A DNA stretch of 64,000 nucleotides from Flavobacteriales bacterium (GCA_016718655.1 JADKCV010000003.1:124001-188000), one strand, 5' to 3'; counted from the first letter of the stretch, positions 1 to 8,905 are shown. The notes: generated by a model from the letters alone, not told the origin. Translations and numbers: made by a program.

Positions 1-993
1 GTCAACTACATGCGTGTGATCGATGGGGCGGTGGTGCACGGCATCACCATCGAACTGAAGCGCCGCCTGGAGGAAAGCGATGTGGAGATGCTGCAACTCG
101 CCATCGCCGAACTGCGCACCCGCTACCACAGCCTCGCACCCGAGGCCATCGTGCCCTTCGACCCCGAGATCGAGGTGCCAGGCCTCAGCTTCACCGTACC
201 CCAACGCGGCGACAAGCTGAAACTCCTGGAGCTCTGCGAACGCAACGTGCGCTACTTCATGCTCGATAAGCAGAAGCAGGAGAAGCTGACCGATCCCGAG
301 GGCGCCACCACCCGCACGCTGGAGCAGTTGAAGCAGGACCTGCGTCTCACCGAGCTGCCGCGCCACATCGAGTGTTTCGACAACAGCAACACCCAGGGCA
401 CGGACCCCGTGAGCGCCTGCGTGGTGTTCAAGGATGCCAAGCCCAGCAAGAAGGACTACCGCCACTTCAACATCCGCACGGTGGAAGGGCCGGACGACTT
501 CGCCAGCATGACCGAGGCCGTGGAACGCCGCTACAGCCGGCTGGTCACCGAGGGCGAGCCCCTGCCACAGCTCATCGTCATCGACGGCGGCAAGGGGCAG
601 CTGAGCGCCGCGCTCGAAGCGCTGGACCGGCTCGGTCTACGCGGCACCATCGCCATCATCGGCATCGCCAAGAAGTTGGAGGAGATCTACTTCCCGGGCG
701 ATCCCTTCCCGCTGCACATCGACAAGCGCAGCAGCAGCTTGCGGGTGATCCAGCACATGCGCAACGAGGCGCATCGCTTCGGCATCACGCACCACCGGGG
801 GCGCCGCAGCAAACGCATCGTGCGCACCGGCCTGGAGGAGATCCCCGGCATCGGTCCCGGCACCGCGCAGAAGCTGTTGAAACGTTTCGGCAGCATCAAG
901 GGCATCCGCGAGGCCATGCCGGAGGATGTGGTGGCCGAGGTGGGTGCGAAGAAGGCGGAGGTGGTGCTCAGGGGGCTTGCCTCCGCGCAGTAG
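1..993 (+). CDS. uvrC: UvrABC excinuclease subunit C, 3' part (partial)
   Basis: UvrC makes both incisions in nucleotide excision repair once UvrA and UvrB have marked the lesion. The frame is open from base 1, so the N-terminal GIY-YIG nuclease half lies upstream of the window. What remains is the UvrC RNase H-like endonuclease domain, with the FDNSN motif near visible residue 126 and VIDGGKGQL near residue 193 (the two conserved Asp regions), then HMRNEAHRFGI. It ends in a C-terminal helix-hairpin-helix pair containing EEIPGIGPGTAQKLLKRFG. The protein ends in LASAQ and TAG. The last about 20 nt of the gene recur at 1591-1611, beyond the toxin-antitoxin pair that follows. Confidence 0.97.
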   Translation, partial: VNYMRVIDGAVVHGITIELKRRLEESDVEMLQLAIAELRTRYHSLAPEAIVPFDPEIEVPGLSFTVPQRGDKLKLLELCERNVRYFMLDKQKQEKLTDPEGATTRTLEQLKQDLRLTELPRHIECFDNSNTQGTDPVSACVVFKDAKPSKKDYRHFNIRTVEGPDDFASMTEAVERRYSRLVTEGEPLPQLIVIDGGKGQLSAALEALDRLGLRGTIAIIGIAKKLEEIYFPGDPFPLHIDKRSSSLRVIQHMRNEAHRFGITHHRGRRSKRIVRTGLEEIPGIGPGTAQKLLKRFGSIKGIREAMPEDVVAEVGAKKAEVVLRGLASAQ

Positions 994-995
994 CC
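975..995 (+). repeat. Left imperfect direct repeat at uvrC 3' end
   Basis: This 21-nt segment ends 2 nt after the uvrC stop codon and matches 1591-1611 at 18 of 21 positions by eye. Both copies read LASAQ-stop in one frame. Together they flank the toxin-antitoxin module. Confidence 0.6.
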
Positions 996-1048
996 GGCAC
1001 ACGGATACACTTGGATCCCGGTCGGTGACCTGTTGGCTTGACCGATGA

Positions 1049-1342
1049 TCACCACGCCGCATCGGCACGGTTGTCGAACATGGCCACGATGACCACCCGG
1101 TCCCGATACACGCGGTACACAGCTGACGTATTTCGGTGAACGAAGCCCAGGCGGTGGTGCTTGTTGCGTTGCGATCGTTTGAAGCCGTTCGGCCAACGTG
1201 CGATCAGGACTTCGAACTCCTGCACCATGTCCAGCAAATGGGCTGCCTCTCGTTGGGTCCAGTGTTCCAGCAGGAATGCGTGAAGCCGGTCCAGGTCGCG
1301 TTCCGCTCGGGCGGACCACTCAACTCTTCGGAGTGCGGCCAT
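1049..1342 (-). CDS. RelE/ParE-family toxin
   Basis: A 97-aa basic protein with the compact RelE/ParE layout. It opens VEWSARAERDLDRLHAFLLEH (helical hairpin), continues through a central strand region, and closes with SAVYRVYRDRVVIVAMFDNR, the typical C-terminal beta segment. Members inhibit translation (RelE) or DNA gyrase (ParE); the sequence does not show which. The ATG at 1342 is preferred over upstream in-frame starts because it overlaps the antitoxin gene by 23 bp, usual for such pairs. The antitoxin probably represses the operon and neutralises this protein. The toxin fold is clear; activity is unknown. Confidence 0.85.
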   Translation of the reverse strand: MAALRRVEWSARAERDLDRLHAFLLEHWTQREAAHLLDMVQEFEVLIARWPNGFKRSQRNKHHRLGFVHRNTSAVYRVYRDRVVIVAMFDNRADAAW

Positions 1343-1556
1343 ACTTTTCCCACACTTCCGCGGAAGAACGTACGCGACCAGCCTTGATGTCCGCTTCACC
1401 CTCGGCAATGGCGGCTTGTTGCTCGGCGGTCAGGCTGTCATACCAGTCATGGGCCTCATTGGCCTGCTTGAAATGGAGTAGCGATGCAAGCAGCCCCTTA
1501 TCATCCAGCTGGCTCAACCAGCGGATCAATTCCATACGCATGCTGTCGGTACTCAT
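1320..1556 (-). CDS. Addiction-module antitoxin component
   Basis: A 78-aa acidic protein upstream of and overlapping the RelE/ParE-like toxin. The region EQQAAIAEGEADIKAGRVRSS and the C-terminal VWEKYGRT resemble the small helical antitoxins that accompany ParE/RelE toxins in Bacteroidota. The rest is predicted helical (LLASLLHFKQANEAHDWYDS). No ribbon-helix-helix or HTH DNA-binding domain is obvious, so autoregulation is only an assumption. It is translated first, as expected for an antitoxin. A TAGCTTTG -10 element lies 19 nt upstream. Confidence 0.75.
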   Translation of the reverse strand: MSTDSMRMELIRWLSQLDDKGLLASLLHFKQANEAHDWYDSLTAEQQAAIAEGEADIKAGRVRSSAEVWEKYGRTPKS

Positions 1557-1575
1557 CGGTTGCTGTAACGGAAAC

Positions 1576-1583
1576 CAAAGCTA
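1576..1583 (-). promoter_or_regulatory. Bacteroidota -10 element of the toxin-antitoxin operon
   Basis: On the minus strand this reads TAGCTTTG, an exact match to the Bacteroidota TAnnTTTG -10 consensus, 19 nt before the antitoxin ATG. Confidence 0.55.
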
Positions 1584-1590
1584 CGTGTGC

Positions 1591-1611
1591 GCTGGCCTCC
1601 GCACAATAGCC
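1591..1611 (+). repeat. Right imperfect direct repeat (copy of uvrC 3' end)
   Basis: Counterpart of 975-995. It again encodes LASAQ-stop but lies outside any gene. It suggests that the toxin-antitoxin cassette inserted at the uvrC 3' end and rebuilt or duplicated the target. Confidence 0.6.
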
Positions 1612-1809
1612 TTCGCGCGGGCCGATCGGGTGATCAGCTGATCGAATGCGCGCTACGGGCAAGGTCGGCACATGACCGCACACACAGCTCGTTGCTCAAT
1701 CGTCCCACCACCCACAGGAGTATGCGAACCGCTTGCCAGCGATCATCTGTTCTGCAGCCACGGTGGCTCAACGATGAACCCGGCGACCGCAACGAACAGC
1801 GTAAGGTCC

Positions 1810-3411
1810 TCAATGCACCACCACAAGGCGCCCATGACCTGCGGGCCGGCCGTTGGCCATCATGGAGAGCACGTAGGTGCCGGCGGGCAGTTGGTCCGTG
1901 GCGATGCGGAAGCGGTCACCGTGGCGCGTGATGGTCGGCTGCACGGACCTGCCAGCCGCATCATGAACGTGTAGTTGGGTGTTCGCATCGGACACGGGCA
2001 GCCAAGCCACATCGTCCGCCGGCAGCGGGTAGGGCTGCATGAGCAGTGGCGTGGGACCTTCGGGCCGGCCTGTTACGATATCCACCAGCGCCTCGGCGGA
2101 AGCGGTGCAGCCAAACTCCGTGGTGTAGGAATAGGTGATGAGGATGGGCCAGCCGGTCACCAGTTCGGTGAACAGGGAGTCGCCCACCACACCTTCGCCC
2201 GACCAGGTGCCGCCAGCCGGGGTGCCGCCTTCCAAGAGCGCATGAGCACCGAACGGCAGGGTGATGAACGGCAGGGTGAGCGACACCTCCGGCACGCTGG
2301 CCAGGTTGTAGCGCGCATACACGTTCGGATAAGGCACTTCCTTGAAGAGGAGGTCCGCGGTACCGTCCGCGTTCAGGTCGGCCACGATGTGGTCCATGTT
2401 GCTGATCAGGATGGGATCCAACTCTTCCCAAGTGCGCACTACCAAACTGTCACCTTCCATCTGAACCGTTTGGAACACGGCATTGCCTACGTTGAAGGCC
2501 TTCCCGAAGAGCTCTGGTCGGTCATCGCAGTCCAGGTCCATGATGCGGCGGTAGTCGTTGTAGTTGAGTACGGTCTCCACATGGCGCCGGTAGAACACGG
2601 AGTCCGGATCGGAGAGGAACATGTTCAAGGGGTTGAGCAGGTCGGGAACGCCATCGTTGTTCAGGTCCGCCACATCCCAGAAACGCATCACAAAGCTCAA
2701 CTGAGCGGTGCAGATCGTATCCGGCGCGCTGTTCCACACGCCGTTGTTCTGTAGGATCACCACGCCATGCACTTGGCTGATGGCAGTGGTGGTGATCAGG
2801 TCGTTCAAGCCGTCGTTGTTCCAATCCATGGCAACGATCTCGGCATCGATGATCAGGCTCACTGGTAGTGTTTCCGTGCGTTTCACATAGCCACCCATCC
2901 CATCATTGCGGTACCAGGTGAAGACGTTACCGTTGTTGCGGCGCAGGGCCAGGTCTTTCAGCCCGTCCTCATCCACGTGCATGGCGCGCACAGGCCCGAA
3001 CCAGGCCGGATGGTCACGGTACTGGTCGATGCCCACCACCGTGTCCAGCAGCACGGTGGTGAAGGTGCCGCCCTCGTGGCGCAACAGGTGCACGGTACTG
3101 TCCAGGTGGGTGAAGAGGTCGGTGTCGCCGTCGTCGTCCACATCCTCAAAAAGTATCAGGGTCTCGCCGGTGGGCAGGGCGGTGACGAACTGGGGAGGCC
3201 CGAAGCCTCCCGTCCCATCATTGTACCGAACGTACAGGCTGTCACCCTGTTGCACCAGTTCGTCCGCACCGGGTGCCTCATCCCACTCCAGCAGCCATTC
3301 CGAGAACGGGCATCCCTCGCAGATCACGGAAAGCGTGGTGTCGAACTGGCTGCGGGCATCCGATGCGCTGAGCGCGGCGATCAGCAGAGCGGTGAGGGTG
3401 ATGCGGGCCAT
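1810..3411 (-). CDS. Secreted FG-GAP/VCBS-repeat protein, T9SS type A sorting domain
   Basis: A 533-aa exported protein. The N-terminal signal peptide (MARITLTALLIAALSASDARS) is followed by beta-propeller-like repeats with calcium-binding Asp-rich loops: DVDDDGDTD (about residue 92), DEDGLKD, DWNNDGLND, DLNNDGVPD and DLNADGTAD. The last about 75 residues form a T9SS type A sorting domain (YPLPADDVAWLPV, then LPAGTYVLSM), which directs export across the outer membrane and removal or anchoring at the surface. The function of the propeller is unknown; such proteins are often adhesins or binding scaffolds. A TATATTCA element lies upstream on the minus strand. It stands alone, 192 bp from the next minus-strand gene. 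Confidence 0.88.
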   Translation of the reverse strand: MARITLTALLIAALSASDARSQFDTTLSVICEGCPFSEWLLEWDEAPGADELVQQGDSLYVRYNDGTGGFGPPQFVTALPTGETLILFEDVDDDGDTDLFTHLDSTVHLLRHEGGTFTTVLLDTVVGIDQYRDHPAWFGPVRAMHVDEDGLKDLALRRNNGNVFTWYRNDGMGGYVKRTETLPVSLIIDAEIVAMDWNNDGLNDLITTTAISQVHGVVILQNNGVWNSAPDTICTAQLSFVMRFWDVADLNNDGVPDLLNPLNMFLSDPDSVFYRRHVETVLNYNDYRRIMDLDCDDRPELFGKAFNVGNAVFQTVQMEGDSLVVRTWEELDPILISNMDHIVADLNADGTADLLFKEVPYPNVYARYNLASVPEVSLTLPFITLPFGAHALLEGGTPAGGTWSGEGVVGDSLFTELVTGWPILITYSYTTEFGCTASAEALVDIVTGRPEGPTPLLMQPYPLPADDVAWLPVSDANTQLHVHDAAGRSVQPTITRHGDRFRIATDQLPAGTYVLSMMANGRPAGHGRLVVVH

Positions 3412-3603
3412 GGCGTGGTCTTTCGTTCCGTGAATATACCAGTGCGGCGCTGATCATCCAAGCGGTCTTGTCCGCCCTGGTCCATGGTCTGCCGAACACC
3501 TGGTCGCCTTTCGAGTGCGGCCGCTTGCGCCTGGCCAAGCGGAGGAAGTGAGCGCCACTCCCGCGGCCACAAGGGACCACCTCACACGCAGCACAACGGC
3601 CAC

Positions 3604-5013
3604 TCACTCCCGGATGAACGACAGGCGGTGAACCGTGCCTGCGTCGATCACCTGCAGGTGGTACACCCCGGGTACCAGCGCACGCACATCCAATTGGCCG
3701 TGGCGCAAGGTGGTGTGCAGTACCGTACGACCGCTGTGGTCCAGCACCTGGGCCGGGGCGTTCAACGGGTGCGAGAGGTTCAGCGTGCCCGCGGTGGGCA
3801 CCGGATACACGGACCACTGCGGGACCGTGGTGTCCGGAACCGTGGTGCTGATGCAGTTGGGCTGTACCTCCCCCTCGTTCATGCACCCCGTTGCGTTGTT
3901 GGCGATCGACGGCCCCGGCAGGAACACCGCGATGCGGTCGCACACCGCCTGCACATGGCAGATGGCGAGCTGTGGATTGCTGGTGATCTGCAACTCCCCC
4001 AGCCCGATGGGGCGATCGAAGGCGCTGAGGTCTGCCAACGCGTCGTTGGCATTGATAAGCAGGTTGCCCACCGAATCCAGGTCGGCGAAGCCGGTGACGG
4101 ACACCAGGTCCGTGTTGCCTTCGATGATCATCCGGCCGCAGTGGTCCAGTTGGGGGAACCCGCCCACGGTGCCCAGTGCCCAATTGCCGTACACCCACAG
4201 TTCGCCCGGCACACTGTCCAGTTCACCGAACCCGGTGATGGACGTCAAGGATGGGTTGCCGTAGATCCGCAGGTCGGTGCCCACCGCGTCCAAGGCGTTG
4301 AACCCGCCGATGGATTGCAGTGAAAAGCAGATCCCCAGTTGCAGTTCACCGCCGATGCGCTCCAAGCCGGTCCCACCGGTGAGGCTCGTCGTATAGCCCG
4401 TTGCGATCACCAGGTCGCCGCCCACGTGGTCCAGGTCCGCAGGAATGGTAAGGGTGGGCAACGAACCCGGTAGCGAGACATCGGCATCGGTCACGATGAA
4501 GTTGCCACCGATGGTATCCAATTGGAACAGGCCATCGATCGAGGTCATGCTCACGTTGCCGATCACCAGGTCGCCTTCCACCACGCGCAACGCGCTCAGG
4601 CCTTCGAGGGTCTTCAGGCTGTCGCACGCCTCCACCAGCAGGTCGCCCCCTATCCGTTGCAGCGCGTTCAGGCCCTGCAGATCGCGCAGGGGCAGTGTAT
4701 TGCGCACCAGCACCGATCCTTCCACGTGGGTGAGCCCGTTGAAGCCGGTGAGGTCGAGTGGACTACCCAGCACCTGCTCCACCCGCAGGTCGCCCTGGAT
4801 CACCTCCACCCCGACGAAGGCGCTCAGGTCATTGATCAATTGCCCGCTGATGAACAGGTCTCCCGACAGGGTGGTGCAGTCGGGATAGTCACTACCGAAC
4901 GCATCCGCGTCCTCCTGCGATAGGATGGCCACGTTGCCCGTGGGGCATTGGGCCAGCAGTGCGGTGTGTACCACCAGGCAAGGGATCAGGAAGAGGGGAC
5001 GGATGGAGAGCAC
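3604..5013 (-). CDS. Receptor L-domain-like repeat protein with T9SS sorting domain
   Basis: A secreted protein of about 469 aa. I place the start at the GTG at 5013 because it gives a compact signal peptide (LSIRPLFLIPCLVVHTALLA); an upstream in-frame start at 5085 would add 24 unconvincing residues. The body is a solenoid of units of about 24 residues of the form GGDLVI...L.S..G...L..I, such as LERIGGELQLGICFSL and FGELDSVPGELWVYGN, resembling receptor L-domain or LRR-like surface repeats. The C-terminus (YPVPTAGTLNLS, then LVPGVYHLQV) is a T9SS type A sorting domain. Surface display and a binding role are inferred. Confidence 0.82.
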   Translation of the reverse strand: MLSIRPLFLIPCLVVHTALLAQCPTGNVAILSQEDADAFGSDYPDCTTLSGDLFISGQLINDLSAFVGVEVIQGDLRVEQVLGSPLDLTGFNGLTHVEGSVLVRNTLPLRDLQGLNALQRIGGDLLVEACDSLKTLEGLSALRVVEGDLVIGNVSMTSIDGLFQLDTIGGNFIVTDADVSLPGSLPTLTIPADLDHVGGDLVIATGYTTSLTGGTGLERIGGELQLGICFSLQSIGGFNALDAVGTDLRIYGNPSLTSITGFGELDSVPGELWVYGNWALGTVGGFPQLDHCGRMIIEGNTDLVSVTGFADLDSVGNLLINANDALADLSAFDRPIGLGELQITSNPQLAICHVQAVCDRIAVFLPGPSIANNATGCMNEGEVQPNCISTTVPDTTVPQWSVYPVPTAGTLNLSHPLNAPAQVLDHSGRTVLHTTLRHGQLDVRALVPGVYHLQVIDAGTVHRLSFIRE

Positions 5014-5102
5014 GGGAAAAGGGTTTGGTGGAATGACGCGCGGTTGTTCCGGTGGTTGCCGCAGCGCAGCGCGAAGTTCGCACATCGGCCGAGCGATCCC
5101 CC

Positions 5103-7275
5103 CTACTGCTTCACCACCCGCGTACTACGCACCGCTCCGCTCGCCGCCACCACCTGCACCGTGTACAGGCCCGTGGGCAACGCGCTCACACTCCACGTGG
5201 GACCGTTGCGCAGGTCGTGCTCCAGCACTCGGCGGCCATCGGCGGCCATGACGATCACCCGCACCGCATCCGGCGCACCCACCACGCTCATGCGGTCATG
5301 GGCGGGGTTGGGCACCACGTGCACCGCGGCATCCGTGGGCGTACGCAGTCCGGTCAACACGTCCGTGACGAGCACCGCATCGGGCGTGCGGATCGGTGGG
5401 TTGAAGTCGAAGAAGATGTCCGCCGCGTTGGGGATCAGCATGCCGGACACGATCGGCTCTGCCAAGCGGATGCGGAAGGTGGTGAGGCCGTGGCTGCCGC
5501 CCTCGTTGGTGGTGCTGTCCACCAGCAGGATGTTCGGGAAGGTCCAGCGCACCACGCGGCCCGCAAGGAAGTCCACCGTACAGGGGTGCGAGGTGGTGCC
5601 CTGCTGGAAGCTCGCCATGTCCAGGGCCGCATCCAGCGTGTCCGTCACCACCACCGTGAAGGCCGTGTCCGTGCCGGTGTTCTGGAAGTGGATGGTGTAG
5701 TCCAGGTACTGGTCCACGCCCAGGAAGTACTGCGTCTCGCTGGTGCCGCTGCTGGTGCGCACCTCCTTCACGTTGGGGTCGTAGCTGCCCGTGACCGTGC
5801 GCAGGCTCACCTCCGAATTGTTCGCGGCGTTCGCATCGGGCAGGGTGTTGCTCACCGTCCACGTGCTCACCAGCTCGGTGCCCAACGGCGTGGCCACCGG
5901 CACCACCAGATCCACGTTGAACGACGCAGCGCCGAAGGAGTTGAAGGCCGGTACCTCCCACGTCAGGGTGTTGCCGTTCACTGTGGCGGCCGGTGTGGTG
6001 CCCACGAAGGTCAGTGCGGGATCGTAGGTGCACGTGACGGTGACCGGGCCGCTCGGTTGCGGGCTGTGGTTGCGCGCCGTGGCGTACAGCCGGGTGGCGA
6101 AGCCCGGCCGTGCGAAGGTGTTCCCGGTCTGTATCCCCAGGTCCAAGGGTTGCGTGCTGCCATTGGCCAGGTCCTGCACTACCGGTGCGCCGGTGATGCT
6201 GAAGGGCACGGGTTGCGTGGCCGGGCAGATGGGGATCAGTGTGGGGTTCGTCTGCGTCAGCGTGTAGGCACCCGCGGGCAGGTTCAGGGTGTAGTCGCCG
6301 TTACCATTGGTGAGAGCGAAATAGCCACCGGGTTCGATGTTCAGTACGCTGCCCGGTATGCCCACCTCGTTGCCGTCGCGCATACAATCGCCGTCCACAT
6401 CGTACCAGCTGTTGCCGCTCAGGCCGCCGCAATCGGGCCCCAGGTCGGGCACGGTGATCGTCCGGTAGGAGAGGCACAACGTGGCGTTGAACGAGGTCTC
6501 CAGTTCGTAGGTACCGGGCGCCAGACCGGCGAATGTGAACGGGCCATGGGCCCAAACTTGCAGGACCTCCACCGTCGCACCGTCCAACCTCAGGATCATC
6601 TCGCTATCCATCGGGCTGTTCGAAAAGCCCGAGATGCTGCCGATGCTGCCGCCGGTGCAGGCCCCTTCCACCTCCTGCACATACGGGTCCCAGGTCTCAT
6701 CTACCCCATACATCACGAAGCTGCCTGTGCCCGTGCAACCCAGCGCGTCCACAAAACTGTAGTCGATCCAGTCGCCGAGGCAGAAGCCGCCGTACACCGG
6801 GCCAGGCGGCTCGATATTGAAGCCGAGGTACGTACCCGGCACGCTATACGTGTAGGGCTCCGCTACACCCTGTACGATGTGGTCCATGAAGGCGCCCGCC
6901 CCGTTGCACATGCCCGCGCACGCACCGCCCCAATAACCCGTCAAACGGGTAGGCACCGGCCAAGGTGGGGCCACTCCCATCGAGCAGGTTGGCCAAGCTC
7001 TCCACCACCACGGTCGTCGTGGCCGTGGCGCCCAGTGCGTCCGTCACCACCACGGTATAGCTGCCGCCCACCAGGCCCGTGATGCTGTCCACGTTGGCCG
7101 TGTAGCCACTGGGCCCGGTCCATGCGTAGGTGTACGGTGGCTGCCCACCATTGCCATAGCCATAGGCCTGACCATTGCTGTTCCCGCAGGTCTCCGGTCG
7201 GGTGGCGGCGGTTATACCGATGGCCAAACCGGCGGTGGAACTCAACAGGCCCAGGACGAGGATCAGGTGGCGCAT
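5103..7275 (-). pseudogene. SprB-repeat/DUF7619-type T9SS surface protein, frame break near 6943-6945
   Basis: One surface protein split by a frameshift. The N-terminal part starts at the ATG at 7275 with signal peptide MRHLILVLGLLSSTAGLA and one SprB-like repeat (PPYTYAWTGPSG, then GGSYTVVVTDA). It leaves frame at a TTT run at 6943-6945. Removing one T joins it as AYPLTGYWGG to an open frame of about 610 codons ending at 5103. That part contains an SdrD-like B domain (NSWYDVDGDCMRDGNEVG), a DUF11-like region, a DUF7619-type domain (YTIHFQNTGTDTAFTVVV) and a T9SS sorting domain (VVPNPAHDRMSVVG). The conserved sequence on both sides suggests an assembly error or a very recent mutation. A CACCTTTG element lies 36 nt upstream of the ATG. 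Confidence 0.82.
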
Positions 7276-7311
7276 GGGGGGAGGTGGTGCTGGGAAGACG
7301 CACCGGCCGGA

Positions 7312-7319
7312 CAAAGGTG
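7312..7319 (-). promoter_or_regulatory. Bacteroidota -10-like element for the 7275 gene
   Basis: It reads CACCTTTG on the minus strand, one mismatch from TAnnTTTG, 36 nt before the ATG at 7275. Confidence 0.4.
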
Positions 7320-7366
7320 GCTTTTGGGGTGCCTTGGTTCACACTCGGAAATACCGCCGCACCGCC

Positions 7367-7945
7367 TCAGCCGATCACCCACACCTCCCGCGTCAGCAGC
7401 ACCGCCGCACCGCTGGCCAACAGGATGGCGATGGCCAACAGCTGGTGTACCCGGTCCGAGCGCACCGGCCGCAGCGCCATCAGCAGCATGGTGAGGAAGA
7501 AGAGGAAGAGCGGCAGCTGGTCCAATACGGTCACCTGCAGGTAGTGGAAGTTGAACAGGATGGAGAAGCCGATGCAGAACAGCATGAGGATGGACACCAT
7601 CCGGAACTGCGAATGGAAGAACGCGCGCATGTCCCTTCCCTCCTCGTGTGTGTTGGTGGGCAACAGCATCTTGGCCACGCAGAACAGGGCCACCGGGTAG
7701 GCCAGCACGAAGAACAGGTCCAGCATGCCCCACGTGCTGCGGTCCTTCAACTGGTAGGTGATGATCCAGTCCTGCACGTGCAAGAACAGGATGAACGCCA
7801 CCCAGGCCAACTGCGGCCAGTAGAATCGCACGGTGCGGTGGTTGTACAGCAGGTCCGTGAACGACGAGAGCAGCTGCGTGATCCCCAGCCCCAGGATGAT
7901 CGAGACCAGGATGGACACGTACTCGAAGGGGTTCACGGCGGTCAT
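7367..7945 (-). CDS. Six-span integral membrane protein, function unknown
   Basis: A 192-aa protein with about six hydrophobic segments, such as YVSILVSIILGLGITQLL, QLAWVAFILFLHV, LFFVLAYPVALFCV, VSILMLFCIGFSILF, LFLFFLTMLLM and LLAIAILLASGAAVLL. The opening NPFEYVSILVSIILGLGITQLL is typical of a small uncharacterised membrane family common in Bacteroidota. No catalytic motif is seen. The start at 7945 is supported by a TAGCTTCG -10 element only 6 nt upstream. The next upstream gene (7988-8230) has its own promoter, so this is probably a single-gene unit. Confidence 0.8.
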   Translation of the reverse strand: MTAVNPFEYVSILVSIILGLGITQLLSSFTDLLYNHRTVRFYWPQLAWVAFILFLHVQDWIITYQLKDRSTWGMLDLFFVLAYPVALFCVAKMLLPTNTHEEGRDMRAFFHSQFRMVSILMLFCIGFSILFNFHYLQVTVLDQLPLFLFFLTMLLMALRPVRSDRVHQLLAIAILLASGAAVLLTREVWVIG

Positions 7946-7951
7946 GCCTGG

Positions 7952-7959
7952 CGAAGCTA
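7952..7959 (-). promoter_or_regulatory. Near-leaderless -10 element
   Basis: TAGCTTCG on the minus strand, 6 nt before the ATG at 7945. Confidence 0.5.
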
Positions 7960-7987
7960 GTGGAGTGCGGGCGATGGGGCACGAAGG

Positions 7988-8230
7988 TCAAGGACCGATG
8001 CTCCGCCCATCCACAACATCAGGGTCGAAGGTGCCGCAGGTCCACACGAAGCGGGTGGCCGCTGTGCCGTCCAAGGGCCCCACGGCCCGCCAGTCCAGCG
8101 GGGTGGTGCCGGGCACCGTGTCCGCCACCAGCATCCGTACCACCGCATCTTCCGGCACATTGGACGCAGGAGCCGGGCGTGTACAGGCCAGCAGTAGCAG
8201 GGCACAACAGCAAACGAGCAACACCGGCAT
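7988..8230 (-). CDS. Small lipoprotein
   Basis: An 80-aa precursor starting at the ATG at 8230: MPVLLVCCCALLLLACTRPA, a lipoprotein signal with lipobox LLAC and Cys at about residue 16. The mature part (about 65 aa) has VRMLVADTVPGT, then LDWRAVGPLDG and FVWTCGTFDPDVVDG. I do not recognise a family. The start is fixed by a TACCTTCA element 4 nt upstream and by the signal peptide; an upstream in-frame start at 8266 is less likely. Confidence 0.65.
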   Translation of the reverse strand: MPVLLVCCCALLLLACTRPAPASNVPEDAVVRMLVADTVPGTTPLDWRAVGPLDGTAATRFVWTCGTFDPDVVDGRSIGP

Positions 8231-8234
8231 GGGT

Positions 8235-8242
8235 TGAAGGTA
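8235..8242 (-). promoter_or_regulatory. Near-leaderless -10 element
   Basis: TACCTTCA on the minus strand, 4 nt before the lipoprotein ATG at 8230. Confidence 0.5.
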
Positions 8243-8269
8243 GCACTGCAAGCCAACGCACACCACCCC

Positions 8270-8650
8270 TCACCCCCGCCGCACCAGCCACCCGCCCAGC
8301 GCCGCCTCCACCACGCCCAGCCCGGCGATCAGGCCTTGGATCCAGAACAGCGGGTCCGTCATCAGCACCTGCACCCCTATCCACACCACCGTGCCCACGC
8401 CCAGCAGCAGCGCACCCGTACCGGCCAGCGGCGCACGCCGCACCGTGAGCACCAGCCCCACCGCATGGCCACCGCCCACCACGCCGAACAGCAGCACGCC
8501 GGGCCAGAAGAAGTCGGTGAAGGGTGCCTGGGTGAGCACCGCCAGCGGCAGCTGCAGCAGGTGGCCATCGGGCGCCCGCATCAGCAGCCCACCGCCCACC
8601 AGGGCGGTAAGGGCCACGAAGGCCTGGATCAGCACCAGCACCACACGCAT
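8270..8650 (-). CDS. Four-span membrane protein, function unknown
   Basis: A 126-aa hydrophobic protein with about four transmembrane helices (VVLVLIQAFVALTALVGGGLL, FFWPGVLLFGVVGGGHAVGL, GTGALLLGVGTVVWIGVQVL, IQGLIAGLGVVEAALGGW). PDGHLLQLPL between helices 1 and 2 is typical of a small conserved membrane family in Bacteria. No enzymatic motif is seen. A CACCTTTG element ends 5 nt before the ATG. Confidence 0.75.
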   Translation of the reverse strand: MRVVLVLIQAFVALTALVGGGLLMRAPDGHLLQLPLAVLTQAPFTDFFWPGVLLFGVVGGGHAVGLVLTVRRAPLAGTGALLLGVGTVVWIGVQVLMTDPLFWIQGLIAGLGVVEAALGGWLVRRG

Positions 8651-8655
8651 AGGGC

Positions 8656-8663
8656 CAAAGGTG
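8656..8663 (-). promoter_or_regulatory. Near-leaderless -10-like element
   Basis: CACCTTTG on the minus strand, 5 nt before the ATG at 8650. Confidence 0.4.
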
Positions 8664-8730
8664 GGGTGCGCGCGGGGCGGGGGGAATGAGGGAGGTCAGG
8701 GTTGGGGGAGGTTTACGGTCGGACTCATCC

Positions 8731-8901
8731 AGTTCCCCCGGTGAGTTCCGCGCCTACTACGACCGCAAGGTGGCCGAGGGAAAACTCAAGATGCTTGTCT
8801 TTATCGCTATGCACAACAAGTTCATCCACCGTGTCTGGGCCATGATCCGGAAGGGAGTGCCATACGAGATACGAACACCCCATGCACACGTCATAGAGTA
8901 A
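8731..8901 (+). mobile_element. IS110-family transposase, C-terminal remnant
   Basis: About 55 codons in one plus-strand frame read PGEFRAYYDRKVAEGKLKM, then HNKFIHRVWAMIRKGVPYE, ending at TAA. This is the C-terminal signature of IS110/IS116/IS902 transposases (YY.RK..EGK, then a K.I...WA....G.PY block). The rest of the roughly 300-400-aa transposase, including the N-terminal DEDD catalytic domain, is absent. The remnant marks the left edge of the low-G+C defence island, 4 bp from the stop of its last gene. IS110 elements lack terminal inverted repeats, so element ends cannot be read from the sequence. Confidence 0.72.
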
Positions 8902-8905
8902 TCTG

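Noticed and set aside
6938..6950. Programmed +1 frameshift in the T9SS protein
   Set aside because: No shifty stop or stimulator is seen at TTTGAC, and other single-base breaks in the window make an error or mutation simpler.
5052..7082. A 676-codon plus-strand open frame
   Set aside because: It is the shadow of the minus-strand T9SS protein, with no start context and His/Arg-rich composition.
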